A DNA stretch of 26,994 nt, taken from NCBI GenBank assembly GCA_019114715.1, contig DXEZ01000077.1, forward strand, positions 1 through 26,994. Direction: 5' to 3'. Below are positions 15,214-22,730 of this stretch, piece after piece (within the stretch, counting starts at the first letter, position 1; every line of letters starts with the position of its first letter). Source of the stretch: Candidatus Sphingobacterium stercoripullorum (GTDB taxonomy: Bacteria; Bacteroidota; Bacteroidia; Sphingobacteriales; Sphingobacteriaceae). The notes below the pieces were generated by a model, which was not told the origin of the DNA, did not search any database, and saw nothing but the letters and a program-made list of their open reading frames with translations. The position numbers were made by a program, and so were the translations under genes.

Positions 15214-16323
15214 TCAGAACAGCTCCTCTTTTAACGACCAATAATTTTCTAGTGCATTTCTAGCCTCTTTATGGTTTCCAAGCCTAAAGTAAATGTCAGT
15301 TAGTCTATCTTCAATGGCTAGCTTTAAAAGCTTATTGTCTTCTTGTTCGGCTAACTCTTTGGCTCTTAGGAATTCATTTTGTGCCACTTTGAAGTTTTGT
15401 TGATGAAATTTAGATACTGCAAGTAAGTATTCGATTTCTGCCTTATCGTTTTTAAAATTACTGCTGGTAGCGATGTCTCTAGCTTGCAAAAGAAACCACT
15501 GAGCTTCGGTGAATTTTTTTTCCATTTGATAGATCTGACTTAAATAGATAAGCCCTTTCATCTTTCCAATGAAGTCTTTTGTCCTATTGAAATGCGGAAT
15601 AGCTTTTCTTATGATAGTCTGCTGAGCTGAATTAAACTCCTTATTTTTCGCATGTATGATTGCCGTTTGTAATAGGACCTGTCCTTTTAAGGGAGAAAGC
15701 TTGTGTTTTTCTGCTGCTTGCAGTAATTCATTTTCAAATGTCCTTGCCTCAATAAGTTGATCACTGAAGATGAGTAAACTGGAAATGTTCTGTTTGATAA
15801 CGGTTATATCGGCTTGTGCAGAAACGTTTTGAGCATAAAACAAAGCTTTCTTTAAGAGTTCTATGGCTTTAAGAGGATCGTTCTGTATAAAAGAAAACTT
15901 AGCGTATTGGTTCAAATGTGCATATAGCTCAAATGAATTTACGTTTTGTCGCTGCTGATCATTTTGAATTACACTATCCCATTGATTGAATGTTGTGGGG
16001 AGCGGCGTTATAGATGTATTGTGTTGCCTCTGATTGGCTGTAGGTAAAAAGTTTTCTGTAACTTGTTGCTTTATTAAAGCAGAAGCAATGGTGTCTGTAA
16101 ATGGAGCTTTTTCTTCTACAAAATCCCTTAAAATCTCTTCTTCACTCCTAGGTTCAGGTAAAAGATATACTTTAGGGCCTATACCGTCAAAAGAGTTATC
16201 AAATTTATTGATTTGGTGGAGGGGATCCTTAACCTTTGGGTTGTTTTGAGCAATCGAATATTGGGTGATGAAGCTCAAGATAAATAGGGCAATCCAAAAA
16301 AGTGAAGCGCTTGCTTTCTGCAT
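15214..16323 (-). CDS. Exported TPR-repeat protein, unknown role
   Basis: The 369-residue product starts at 16323 (MQKASASLFWIALF). The open frame extends 72 codons further upstream, but that part runs into rarA and its promoter and would bury the signal peptide; the chosen start gives a leader ending near SIAQ (residue 26). Residues about 60-150 are low in recognised motifs. From about 150 to the end, helical pairs such as KAIELLKKALFYAQ, EAQWFLLQARDIA, VAQNEFLRAKELAE and EARNALENYWSLKE are typical TPR units, which act as protein-binding scaffolds. No kinase or regulator domain follows. It is divergent from rarA across 85 bases and upstream of the S41 protease by 196 bases. Confidence 0.85.
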   Translation of the reverse strand: MQKASASLFWIALFILSFITQYSIAQNNPKVKDPLHQINKFDNSFDGIGPKVYLLPEPRSEEEILRDFVEEKAPFTDTIASALIKQQVTENFLPTANQRQHNTSITPLPTTFNQWDSVIQNDQQRQNVNSFELYAHLNQYAKFSFIQNDPLKAIELLKKALFYAQNVSAQADITVIKQNISSLLIFSDQLIEARTFENELLQAAEKHKLSPLKGQVLLQTAIIHAKNKEFNSAQQTIIRKAIPHFNRTKDFIGKMKGLIYLSQIYQMEKKFTEAQWFLLQARDIATSSNFKNDKAEIEYLLAVSKFHQQNFKVAQNEFLRAKELAEQEDNKLLKLAIEDRLTDIYFRLGNHKEARNALENYWSLKEELF

Positions 16324-16370
16324 AGTATTATATGATTTATTCCTATTTTTTTTCAATGATACATAATGTA

Positions 16371-16401
16371 TTTGAGACTTGAATGAAAATACATAAGTTT
16401 G
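16371..16401 (+). promoter_or_regulatory. Consensus promoter of rarA, predicted near-leaderless
   Basis: TTTG (16371-16374), 19 bases, then TAAGTTTG (16394-16401) match both Bacteroidota primary-sigma elements exactly. The ATG at 16409 is only 7 bases after the -7 box, so the 5' leader should be about zero to four bases. Confidence 0.8.
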
Positions 16402-16408
16402 TGAGTAT

Positions 16409-17689
16409 ATGTCGACAAAAATACCATTATCTGAACGAATGCGTCCCCAATCTATCCTGCAATATGTTGGCCAAAAGCACTTGATAGGGGAGAACACCAT
16501 GTTAAGGAACGCTATTGACCAAGGCCAGATTCCTTCCATGATTCTTTGGGGTCCTCCAGGCGTTGGAAAAACTAGCCTTGCTTATTTAATAACACAAGAA
16601 TTAGGCCGTCCTTTTTTTAACCTGAGTGCAATTCAATCGGGAGTAAAAGACGTGCGCGCGGTAATTCAAAAGGCAGAAGAGCTTAGGAAATTCCAACAGC
16701 CACAGCCCATTCTTTTTATCGATGAGATACACCGTTTTTCTAAAGCGCAACAAGATTCCCTGTTGGGCGCAGTTGAAAAAGGTTTGGTGACTTTAATTGG
16801 TGCTACTACTGAAAACCCTTCTTTTGAAGTGATTTCTGCATTGCTTTCGCGATGCCAAGTCTATGTGTTAGAAAACCTGAGTAAAGATGAATTGATAGAG
16901 CTTTTGAATCAAGCTCTTAAAGAAGATGAAATACTTAAAGACCTACCCATTGAAGTCAAGGAATACGAGGCATTGCTACGTTTTTCTGGTGGAGATGCTA
17001 GAAAGTTGCTGAATATTTTTGAGTTAGTTGTTCAGTCTGTCATCCATAATCCGCAGCCTATTACAAATGTGTTGGTTGCCAGTTTGATACAAAAGAATCC
17101 TGCTAAATACGATAAAACTGGGGAGCAACATTACGATATTATTTCAGCGTTTATCAAGTCGATTAGGGGGAGTGACCCTAATGCGGCAGTGTATTGGTTG
17201 GCTAGAATGCTTGAGGGGGGAGAAGATCCAACTTTTATTGCCAGACGGTTAATTATTCTGGCCTCAGAGGATATAGGGAATGCGAACCCCAATGCTTTGT
17301 TATTAGCAAATAACTGTTTTCAAGCGGTAAAAGTTATAGGTATGCCTGAGTCTAGAATTATCTTATCGCAGACAGTGACTTATATGGCGAGTTGTCAGAA
17401 GAGCAATGCTTCTTATGAAGCTATTAATAAGGCGCAGTCCTTAGTCAGGGAAAGCGGTGATTTATCTGTTCCTTTACACCTGCGAAATGCTCCGACAAAG
17501 CTCATGAAGGAATTGTCTTATGGTAAAGAATATCAATACAGCCATGCTCATAAAGACAATTTTGTAAGTCAGGAGTATTTCCCAAAAGCCCTTCAGGGTA
17601 CCGTGTTGTTTAATCCAGGAAATAACCCTGCAGAGCTCAAGCTAAGAGAGTATTTGAAAAGAAATTGGGGGGATAAGTACAATTATTAG
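16409..17689 (+). CDS. rarA: Replication-associated recombination protein A (AAA+ ATPase)
   Basis: The product (426 residues) is a clamp-loader-like AAA+ ATPase that acts at stalled replication forks and single-strand gaps. The N terminus contains ERMRPQSILQYVGQKHLIG. Walker A is GPPGVGKTS (48-56), Walker B is ILFIDEIHRF (101-110), sensor I is GATTENPSFE (131-140), and the arginine-finger region is SALLSRCQ (Arg148). GGDARKLLN marks sensor II, and the C-terminal MgsA/RarA tetramerisation part contains SIRGSDPNAAVYWLARMLEGGEDP and RRLIILASEDIGNA. It is preceded by a full consensus promoter and divergent from the TPR gene. It is followed by a spacer with its own promoter, so it is probably monocistronic. 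Confidence 0.97.
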   Translation: MSTKIPLSERMRPQSILQYVGQKHLIGENTMLRNAIDQGQIPSMILWGPPGVGKTSLAYLITQELGRPFFNLSAIQSGVKDVRAVIQKAEELRKFQQPQPILFIDEIHRFSKAQQDSLLGAVEKGLVTLIGATTENPSFEVISALLSRCQVYVLENLSKDELIELLNQALKEDEILKDLPIEVKEYEALLRFSGGDARKLLNIFELVVQSVIHNPQPITNVLVASLIQKNPAKYDKTGEQHYDIISAFIKSIRGSDPNAAVYWLARMLEGGEDPTFIARRLIILASEDIGNANPNALLLANNCFQAVKVIGMPESRIILSQTVTYMASCQKSNASYEAINKAQSLVRESGDLSVPLHLRNAPTKLMKELSYGKEYQYSHAHKDNFVSQEYFPKALQGTVLFNPGNNPAELKLREYLKRNWGDKYNY

Positions 17690-17712
17690 CTGCAGTTTAG
17701 CCATTGGGGGAG

Positions 17713-17773
17713 TTTGCTTGCTATGATAGGTCTTTTGCTTGATGGCTATAAGCTTTGTATATTTGTAAGCAAA
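17713..17773. repeat. Three TTTGCTT copies around a promoter
   Basis: TTTGCTTG occurs at 17713-17720 and 17734-17741, exactly 21 bases apart, and its complement AAGCAAA occurs at 17767-17773. The middle copy contains the -33 TTTG and the inverted copy covers the predicted transcription start. The arrangement suits a repressor or activator binding on one DNA face. Confidence 0.45.
17734..17765 (+). promoter_or_regulatory. Consensus promoter upstream of the small ORF and exonuclease
   Basis: TTTG (17734-17737), 20 bases, then TATATTTG (17758-17765) match the Bacteroidota consensus exactly. An ATG lies 7 bases after the box (17773), the same spacing as at rarA, opening a 10-codon frame (MKEENKTYRC) that stops at 17805. 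Confidence 0.7.
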
Positions 17774-17798
17774 TGAAAGAAGAAAACAAAACATATAG

Positions 17799-18041
17799 AT
17801 GTTAATACATTCAGATAAAGAATGCACTTTTGAACATGGGTACAAGCTAGAAAGCGCTAACAATGTCAGTAGGAATATTCTTATAGGGGCTTTGGTAAAT
17901 GTGCCGCTTGGCAATACCCACAGTCCAGCAGCAGAGAAAAAAGCTCCTGAACATCAAAAAGCTCCTGAACATCAAAGATATATTGTTAACCTTGTGCTTA
18001 AACCGAATCGGTGGGGTAGAAATTTCACTTTAAGTTTATGA
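17799..18041 (+). CDS. Possible small protein with KAPEHQ duplication, unrecognised
   Basis: The frame of 80 codons begins 34 bases after the promoter at 17734 and ends by overlapping the exonuclease start as ATGA (its ATG at 18038). The product is hydrophilic, without a signal peptide or membrane helix. Residues 48-59 repeat KAPEHQ twice because of an in-frame 18-base duplication. I recognise no family. For it: a consensus promoter, an in-frame duplication, and a start-stop overlap typical of coupled genes. Against it: short length, no homologue known to me, and a competing 10-codon frame with better promoter spacing whose stop overlaps this ORF's start region. It could be a real small protein, a decayed gene or a leader. 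Excluding it, 17690-18037 holds only regulatory sequence. Confidence 0.35.
   Translation: MLIHSDKECTFEHGYKLESANNVSRNILIGALVNVPLGNTHSPAAEKKAPEHQKAPEHQRYIVNLVLKPNRWGRNFTLSL
17940..17975 (+). repeat. 18-base tandem duplication
   Basis: AAAGCTCCTGAACATCAA occurs twice back to back without mismatch. In the 17799 frame it adds exactly six residues (KAPEHQ). Confidence 0.9.
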
Positions 18042-18568
18042 GTGATTTTACGGCTATTGATTTTGAGTTAGCCAGCTCGGAAAAAAACAGTGTGTGCTCG
18101 GTTGGTATAGTTAAGGTTAAAAACGGAGTGGTTGTCGATGAGTTTTATTCACTAATAAGGCCACCTAAAAATAGGTATATGTGGCAAACCACACGGGTGC
18201 ATGGCATTTCGCCAAAAGATACAAAAGGAGCTCCGAATTTTAATCAAGTTATTGATAAGATTAGACCTTTATTAACTGGTCAGCGTATGGTTGCACATAA
18301 TGCTGATTTTGATAGGAGCGTTTTATTAGAAATTTTTCGCTATTACAATTTGCCGTTAGCTGGTATAGAAACTAGAAATTGGCATTGTACAGTAAAGTTG
18401 TATAAAGAGATGGGTTTCCACAAAACTAGGTTAAACCGACTTTGTGAAATTATGAATGTCTCGTTAAATCATCACGATGCACTGTCGGATGCAAAGGCTT
18501 GTGCAAGTTTGTTTTTAAAGAAAAAAGAAGCTAAAAGGATGGTCTCGAGATTGGTAGAAGAAAAATAA
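18038..18568 (+). CDS. DnaQ-like 3'-5' exonuclease (DEDDh)
   Basis: The product (176 residues) is a stand-alone exonuclease-fold protein. The five metal/catalytic residues are visible: Asp8 and Glu10 in FTAIDFELA, Asp92 in MVAHNADFDRSVL, and His146 with Asp151 in HHDALSDAKACA, at the spacing of the DNA polymerase III epsilon subunit. It differs from many stand-alone forms in ending right after the core with a Lys-rich tail. It may act as a proofreading-like or nucleotide-processing exonuclease on DNA or RNA. The start overlaps the small ORF stop as ATGA, and manC follows after 17 bases, so it probably shares the 17734 promoter with its neighbours. Exact substrate is unknown. Confidence 0.93.
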   Translation: MSDFTAIDFELASSEKNSVCSVGIVKVKNGVVVDEFYSLIRPPKNRYMWQTTRVHGISPKDTKGAPNFNQVIDKIRPLLTGQRMVAHNADFDRSVLLEIFRYYNLPLAGIETRNWHCTVKLYKEMGFHKTRLNRLCEIMNVSLNHHDALSDAKACASLFLKKKEAKRMVSRLVEEK

Positions 18569-18585
18569 AAGATAGTAAAATATTT

Positions 18586-19581
18586 ATGGGAAAGATTGTA
18601 AACGTCATTCTGTCTGGTGGGGTAGGATCTAGGCTGTGGCCGCTATCCAGAAAATCCAAACCTAAGCAGTATTTGCCTATATTTTCAGGTAAATCATTAT
18701 TTGAATTGGCTGTCGATAGGAATTCGAGGATTGCCCAAGAGGTGTTATTGGTTGCCAGTGAGAGCAACCTTGAATTGGCAAATCCAGCTTTACAGGGCGT
18801 TTCACACCGTATAGTTGTAGAATCTGTTCCAAGGAATACTGCAGCAGCAATTGCCTTTGCTGCTTTTGCTTTGGAAAAAGATGATGTTATGCTGGTGACC
18901 CCTTCAGACCATTTAGTTGAAAATCAGGAGGATTATAAAAGTGCTATAGAGCACGGGGTTAAGTTTGCTGAAAAAGATAACATAGTTACTTTTGGGATAG
19001 TACCACATTATCCGGAAACTGGATACGGTTATATTGAGCATGAGGGAAACGATGTCATTTCTTTTCGGGAGAAACCCAATGAGAGTACGGCGAAGGAATT
19101 TTTGCAGAGAAAGAGATTCTTATGGAACTCAGGAATCTTTTGTTTTAAAGCTGGGGTTTTCTTAGAAGAGCTAGAGCGTTATTCACCGGCTGTTTTTTTA
19201 GCAGCGAAAGAAGCATTTCAGAATTCTAAAGAAGATATTATCGACAAGGAGCTTAGCTTAGCCATTCCGTCTATCAGTGTAGATTATGCTGTAATGGAGA
19301 AGAGTGATAGGATTAAGGTTGTCCCCGCTAAGTTTAAATGGTCTGATATGGGGGCTTTTGATTCTCTGTACGAACACCTTAAGGACAACGGGCACCCTAC
19401 CGATGAAAACGGTAATATGGTAATAGGCGATACAGATAAAGAAATTGCATTTGTAGGATTGAAAGATACGATAGTTGTTTCAACCGATGATGCTTTGTTA
19501 GTTTTGGACATGAATTCTGCACAAAAAGTAAAGGATTTGTACGAGTCTCTTCAAGAGAACAATTCCGACCTAATAGAGTAG
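18586..19581 (+). CDS. manC: Mannose-1-phosphate guanylyltransferase (single-domain)
   Basis: The product (331 residues) makes GDP-mannose from mannose-1-phosphate and GTP for polysaccharide or glycoprotein glycans. The nucleotidyltransferase signature VNVILSGGVGSRLWPLSRKS followed by KPKQYLP is at residues 5-31. VPRNTAAAIAFAA, TPSDHLV, GIVPHYPETGYGYIE, SFREKP and WNSGIFCF follow in the family order. The C-terminal cupin (phosphomannose isomerase) domain of the longer bifunctional ManC/AlgA enzymes is absent; the length is right for the GTase-only form. It starts 17 bases after the exonuclease stop. A strong bidirectional hairpin ends the unit. GDP-mannose could feed the surface glycan handled by the flippase at 25200, which is inference. 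Confidence 0.95.
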   Translation: MGKIVNVILSGGVGSRLWPLSRKSKPKQYLPIFSGKSLFELAVDRNSRIAQEVLLVASESNLELANPALQGVSHRIVVESVPRNTAAAIAFAAFALEKDDVMLVTPSDHLVENQEDYKSAIEHGVKFAEKDNIVTFGIVPHYPETGYGYIEHEGNDVISFREKPNESTAKEFLQRKRFLWNSGIFCFKAGVFLEELERYSPAVFLAAKEAFQNSKEDIIDKELSLAIPSISVDYAVMEKSDRIKVVPAKFKWSDMGAFDSLYEHLKDNGHPTDENGNMVIGDTDKEIAFVGLKDTIVVSTDDALLVLDMNSAQKVKDLYESLQENNSDLIE

Positions 19582-19603
19582 TGTTTTAAATGGGATGTCC
19601 ATA

Positions 19604-19648
19604 AAAAAAGCTCTCATAAAGTATCCTAAACTTGATGAGAGCTTTTTT
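19604..19648. terminator. Bidirectional intrinsic terminator between manC and lepB
   Basis: AAAAAAGCTCTCAT (19604-19617) pairs perfectly with ATGAGAGCTTTTTT (19635-19648), a 14-bp stem with a 17-base loop that can pair further (AAGT/ACTT). T-runs are present on both strands, so it serves both convergent transcripts. Confidence 0.9.
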
Positions 19649-19663
19649 GTAAGTTTTTATCAG

Positions 19664-21103
19664 TTATTTAATGGATCTAAAAATCCTACTCCAGCGGATT
19701 TTATCTATAAACGTACCGTCTTTATCCCAGCTCATAAAGACAAAAGATGCTTTCCCAACGATATGATCTTCAGGAACAAATCCCCATCCTCTTGAATCCA
19801 GAGAGTTATGACGATTGTCGCCCATCATCCAATAATAATCCATTTCGAAAGTATATTCATCGGCCAGTTTCCCATCGATAAATATTCCATTGCTGTTTTC
19901 TTCAAGCTTCTTACCTTCGTATATTGTAATGGCTCTTTCGTACAAGGGAAGTGTTAAACTATCAAGTTCGACGGTCCACCCTTTCTTAGGAAGAGTGATA
20001 GGTCCAAAGTTGTCATAATTCCACACTTTGTCCTTGTAGAAAGGAAAGGCTTGTATGCTTGCAGAATCATCGGAGTCATCGAATATATTTGCAGTTACTT
20101 GCTTAACATTTGCCCAAGTCGAAACCTCATGAGCTTCTTCCTCAGTCATGTGAATTACATAAAAGCCTTTTGAAGGCATGGAGTTCATTTCGTCCAATTC
20201 TAAACGCTTTTCTATAATCCGCTGAGGATTTAAACCATTAGGCTCAGAAATTACAATGTAGGCTAGCTGTAAGTCTTTGCTCTTGTAAGACACCTCGCCA
20301 TTGACATATACGGTGCCTTCTTTTGATTCTATCTTGTCTCCTGGTATACCGATAGCACGCTTAATGTAGTTTTCTCTTTTATCTACTGGCCTGTTAAATG
20401 GTTCATCTGCCTCCATAGGGTAGTTGAATACTACCACATCATTTCTCTTGATTTCAGTAAATCCAGGCAGTCTTTTATAAGGTACTTTGACCCACTCTAG
20501 ATAAGCTTTTCCTTGTGTCACAGGCATAGTATGGTGTGCAAAGGGAAATGCAATTGGAGTCATGGGTATTCTAGGGCCATAACTAAGCTTACTAACAAAT
20601 AAGAAGTCACCTACTAAGAGGCTCCTCTCCATCGATCCGGTGGGAATCATGTAAGCTTCAATTAAAAACCCACGGATTAAAGAGGCGGCAACAGTGGCGA
20701 ATATTATAGCATCAGCCCATTCTCTGCCAACAGATTTTTTGTAAGGGTATTTCTTTTTAAACTCTTCACTTTGTGGTTGGCCTAAGTATTTTAAATCTTT
20801 ATCGGCACCCCACATAGGAAGGAATATGAAAGGGAATAGCACGGCAACGGCATTATGCCAGAAGCGTTGTAATCCGAATGATTTAATAAAATCCAGGTAG
20901 AGTGCGTAAAAAATAAATATGTTTACGATAGGCACAATCAAGAGGATTACCCACCATGTTGGTCTTCCCGTTAACTGGGCTAAAACATACTCTCTATAAA
21001 ACGGAATAAGTGCTTCCCAACCTTGTTTTCCAGCCTTTTTGAATAACAGCCAAAGTCCGTATAAGGAAATTGCCAGTAAGATTCCAATTAGTATAAACCA
21101 CAT
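19664..21103 (-). CDS. lepB: Signal peptidase I, long Bacteroidota form
   Basis: The 479-residue product is the inner-membrane serine protease that removes Sec signal peptides. The catalytic dyad is Ser157 in MIPTGSMERSL and Lys248 in RENYIKRAIGIPGD; box E is MGDNRHNSLDSRGWGFVP (427-444). It is far longer than E. coli LepB (about 324). An N-terminal region of about 110 residues with several hydrophobic helices (DUF5684-like, GWEALIPFYREY) precedes the usual membrane anchor at about 130-150. A roughly 170-residue acidic insert (about 258-425), including FDDSDDSAS, separates boxes D and E. It starts six bases after the dapB stop and is the last gene of the par operon. Confidence 0.96.
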   Translation of the reverse strand: MWFILIGILLAISLYGLWLLFKKAGKQGWEALIPFYREYVLAQLTGRPTWWVILLIVPIVNIFIFYALYLDFIKSFGLQRFWHNAVAVLFPFIFLPMWGADKDLKYLGQPQSEEFKKKYPYKKSVGREWADAIIFATVAASLIRGFLIEAYMIPTGSMERSLLVGDFLFVSKLSYGPRIPMTPIAFPFAHHTMPVTQGKAYLEWVKVPYKRLPGFTEIKRNDVVVFNYPMEADEPFNRPVDKRENYIKRAIGIPGDKIESKEGTVYVNGEVSYKSKDLQLAYIVISEPNGLNPQRIIEKRLELDEMNSMPSKGFYVIHMTEEEAHEVSTWANVKQVTANIFDDSDDSASIQAFPFYKDKVWNYDNFGPITLPKKGWTVELDSLTLPLYERAITIYEGKKLEENSNGIFIDGKLADEYTFEMDYYWMMGDNRHNSLDSRGWGFVPEDHIVGKASFVFMSWDKDGTFIDKIRWSRIFRSIK

Positions 21104-21109
21104 AACCTA

Positions 21110-21853
21110 TTAATTGTTAAAATCAAAAATATCAGTTACAGAATAGAACCCTTTTTTTCCGAGGAGCCATTCTGCAGCTATTACTGCACCTAAAGCGAAA
21201 CCATCTCTGCTATGTGCGGTGTGCTTGAACTCCAGCTGGTCGACTTCAGAGCTGTAGAGCACTGTATGGGTGCCGGGGACATCATCTATGCGCAAGCTTT
21301 CTATCAGCAAGTCTTCCTTTTTTGGAATTACGTTGTCTTCCATGTCGACCAAATGATTGACCCATTGCTTTTTGCTGTCTAAATTTTCTAGTATACCTTC
21401 TGCTATACTAATCGCAGTACCACTAGGGGCATCTAGCTTTTGAGTATGGTGAATTTCTTCCACTTGAACATCGTACTGTTTATACGGGCTCATTACTTTG
21501 GCCAAAACCTTGTTGATATGAAAGAAGATGTTTACACCTATGCTGAAGTTGGAACCCCAAAGTAGCGATTGATCGTTTTCGAGGCATTTTTTTTCTATTT
21601 CCTCAAGCTGCTCGTACCAGCCGGTTGTTCCGATGACTAGTGGAATGTTATGGTCTAGACAAAAGTGTATGTTATCCAAAATCCCTTGGGGAGTACTGAA
21701 ATCAATAGCGATATCGTAATCTGGCAGGTCTTCGACCTTTAACGTTGACCGATTGTTTTCATCTATAATGTAAACAACTTGGTGTCCTCTTTTTTGGACA
21801 AACTTTTCAATAAGCTGGCCCATTTTGCCGTAGCCAAATAAAATTACTTTCAT
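21110..21853 (-). CDS. dapB: 4-hydroxy-tetrahydrodipicolinate reductase
   Basis: The product (247 residues) reduces the dihydrodipicolinate precursor with NAD(P)H in the lysine/diaminopimelate pathway, supplying peptidoglycan cross-links. The nucleotide-binding loop is LFGYGKMGQ (5-13). VIGTTGWYEQL, SNFSIGVNIFF and the catalytic EEIHHTQKLDAPSGTA follow, with His135 and Lys139 at the spacing of His159/Lys163 in E. coli. It is slightly shorter than the E. coli enzyme (273), as usual in Bacteroidota. It is embedded in an operon between the DUF5683 gene (25-base gap) and lepB (6-base gap). Confidence 0.97.
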   Translation of the reverse strand: MKVILFGYGKMGQLIEKFVQKRGHQVVYIIDENNRSTLKVEDLPDYDIAIDFSTPQGILDNIHFCLDHNIPLVIGTTGWYEQLEEIEKKCLENDQSLLWGSNFSIGVNIFFHINKVLAKVMSPYKQYDVQVEEIHHTQKLDAPSGTAISIAEGILENLDSKKQWVNHLVDMEDNVIPKKEDLLIESLRIDDVPGTHTVLYSSEVDQLEFKHTAHSRDGFALGAVIAAEWLLGKKGFYSVTDIFDFNN

Positions 21854-21878
21854 ATCTTTAATTTCTTTGTCTTTTTGA

Positions 21879-22730
21879 TTAGTGTAAAGTTAAGGTTAAT
21901 TTCAGTCCAGGGACAAACTTTCCTTGAAAAATGTTGGAAGGAGATTGCATCGCTAGGACCTGAGAAGCAGGCAATACTGTTGGGCTTAATTTCACATTAA
22001 AGTCATCGCTAATGCTCCATCGATTTTTCAACATAGAGTCCACATAAGCTTCAACAATATTAAGACCATACCAACCTACGGTTGCTAATATGGTGAGATC
22101 ACGGTTTCGTCGGCCGTAGTCTTTTTGCCTTATCAACCCGTCACTCTGTTCAAAGCCTAGGAGATCTTCATCTCGCTTATCTCCGTTATTCTCCATCCTA
22201 TAGGCAATTTCGTTTAGAAATTTTTTATAATACCATTGCCAAAAGTCGAAAACTAGATAGCTCGTTACAAAACCTCCGTAAATAACTGGGACTTTTATCC
22301 ACCATAAGCCACCGTTGGTATACTGACCCCAACCGGGAACAAAGATAGATCTCCTCCATGCTGCCCTAGATACACGCTCTATTTCTAAGCGTGCTGAATC
22401 TTTTTTTATTCCTTTATAATAATATTTTTCTCTCTCTCTTTCCTCTTTTTTACGTGCTCTTCTTTCTGCACGAGTTTCTTTTTTCGTCGTGTCTTGCAAC
22501 GCTTCATGAGATTCGCTTAAAGAATCTATGCCGAGGGTGTCTTGCTGAATAAGCGTATCGATTAATGCTATACTGTCCTTCTGGTTTATGGAATCCGTTA
22601 TACTATCTACTTGCTGAAAAAGAACAACACCTTGATCAACAGGAGTTAATTCTCTATACAGGCTTCCTTCTTGAGCCTGGGTCGTATATACGACTAGAAA
22701 GCTAAATAAACATAGGAGAAAGCCCTTCAT
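21879..22730 (-). CDS. DUF5683 domain protein, envelope-associated
   Basis: The product (283 residues) starts with a signal peptide (MKGFLLCLFSFLVVYTTQA, cleavage near 19). A Ser/Asp/Gln-rich low-complexity stretch follows, then a very basic-acidic helix (about 97-118, ETRAERRARKKEEREREK). The conserved part begins WRRSIFVPGWGQYTNGGLWW near 131 and contains a hydrophobic segment and a second one at TILATVGWYGLNIVEAYVD. This matches the DUF5683 pattern found between parB and dapB across Bacteroidota. The biochemical role is unknown. Its ATG overlaps the parB stop by one base (TAATG), so translation is coupled. Confidence 0.88.
   Translation of the reverse strand: MKGFLLCLFSFLVVYTTQAQEGSLYRELTPVDQGVVLFQQVDSITDSINQKDSIALIDTLIQQDTLGIDSLSESHEALQDTTKKETRAERRARKKEEREREKYYYKGIKKDSARLEIERVSRAAWRRSIFVPGWGQYTNGGLWWIKVPVIYGGFVTSYLVFDFWQWYYKKFLNEIAYRMENNGDKRDEDLLGFEQSDGLIRQKDYGRRNRDLTILATVGWYGLNIVEAYVDSMLKNRWSISDDFNVKLSPTVLPASQVLAMQSPSNIFQGKFVPGLKLTLTLH

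Noticed and set aside
15214..16539. TPR gene read with its longest open frame (441 residues)
   Set aside because: The extra 72 residues overlap the rarA gene and promoter on the other strand and would place the signal peptide internally. The start at 16323 fits better.
17799..18041. Small ORF as a decayed homoserine O-acetyltransferase N terminus
   Set aside because: The only resemblance is a short F..GYKLES-like stretch; the conserved residues that should follow are absent.
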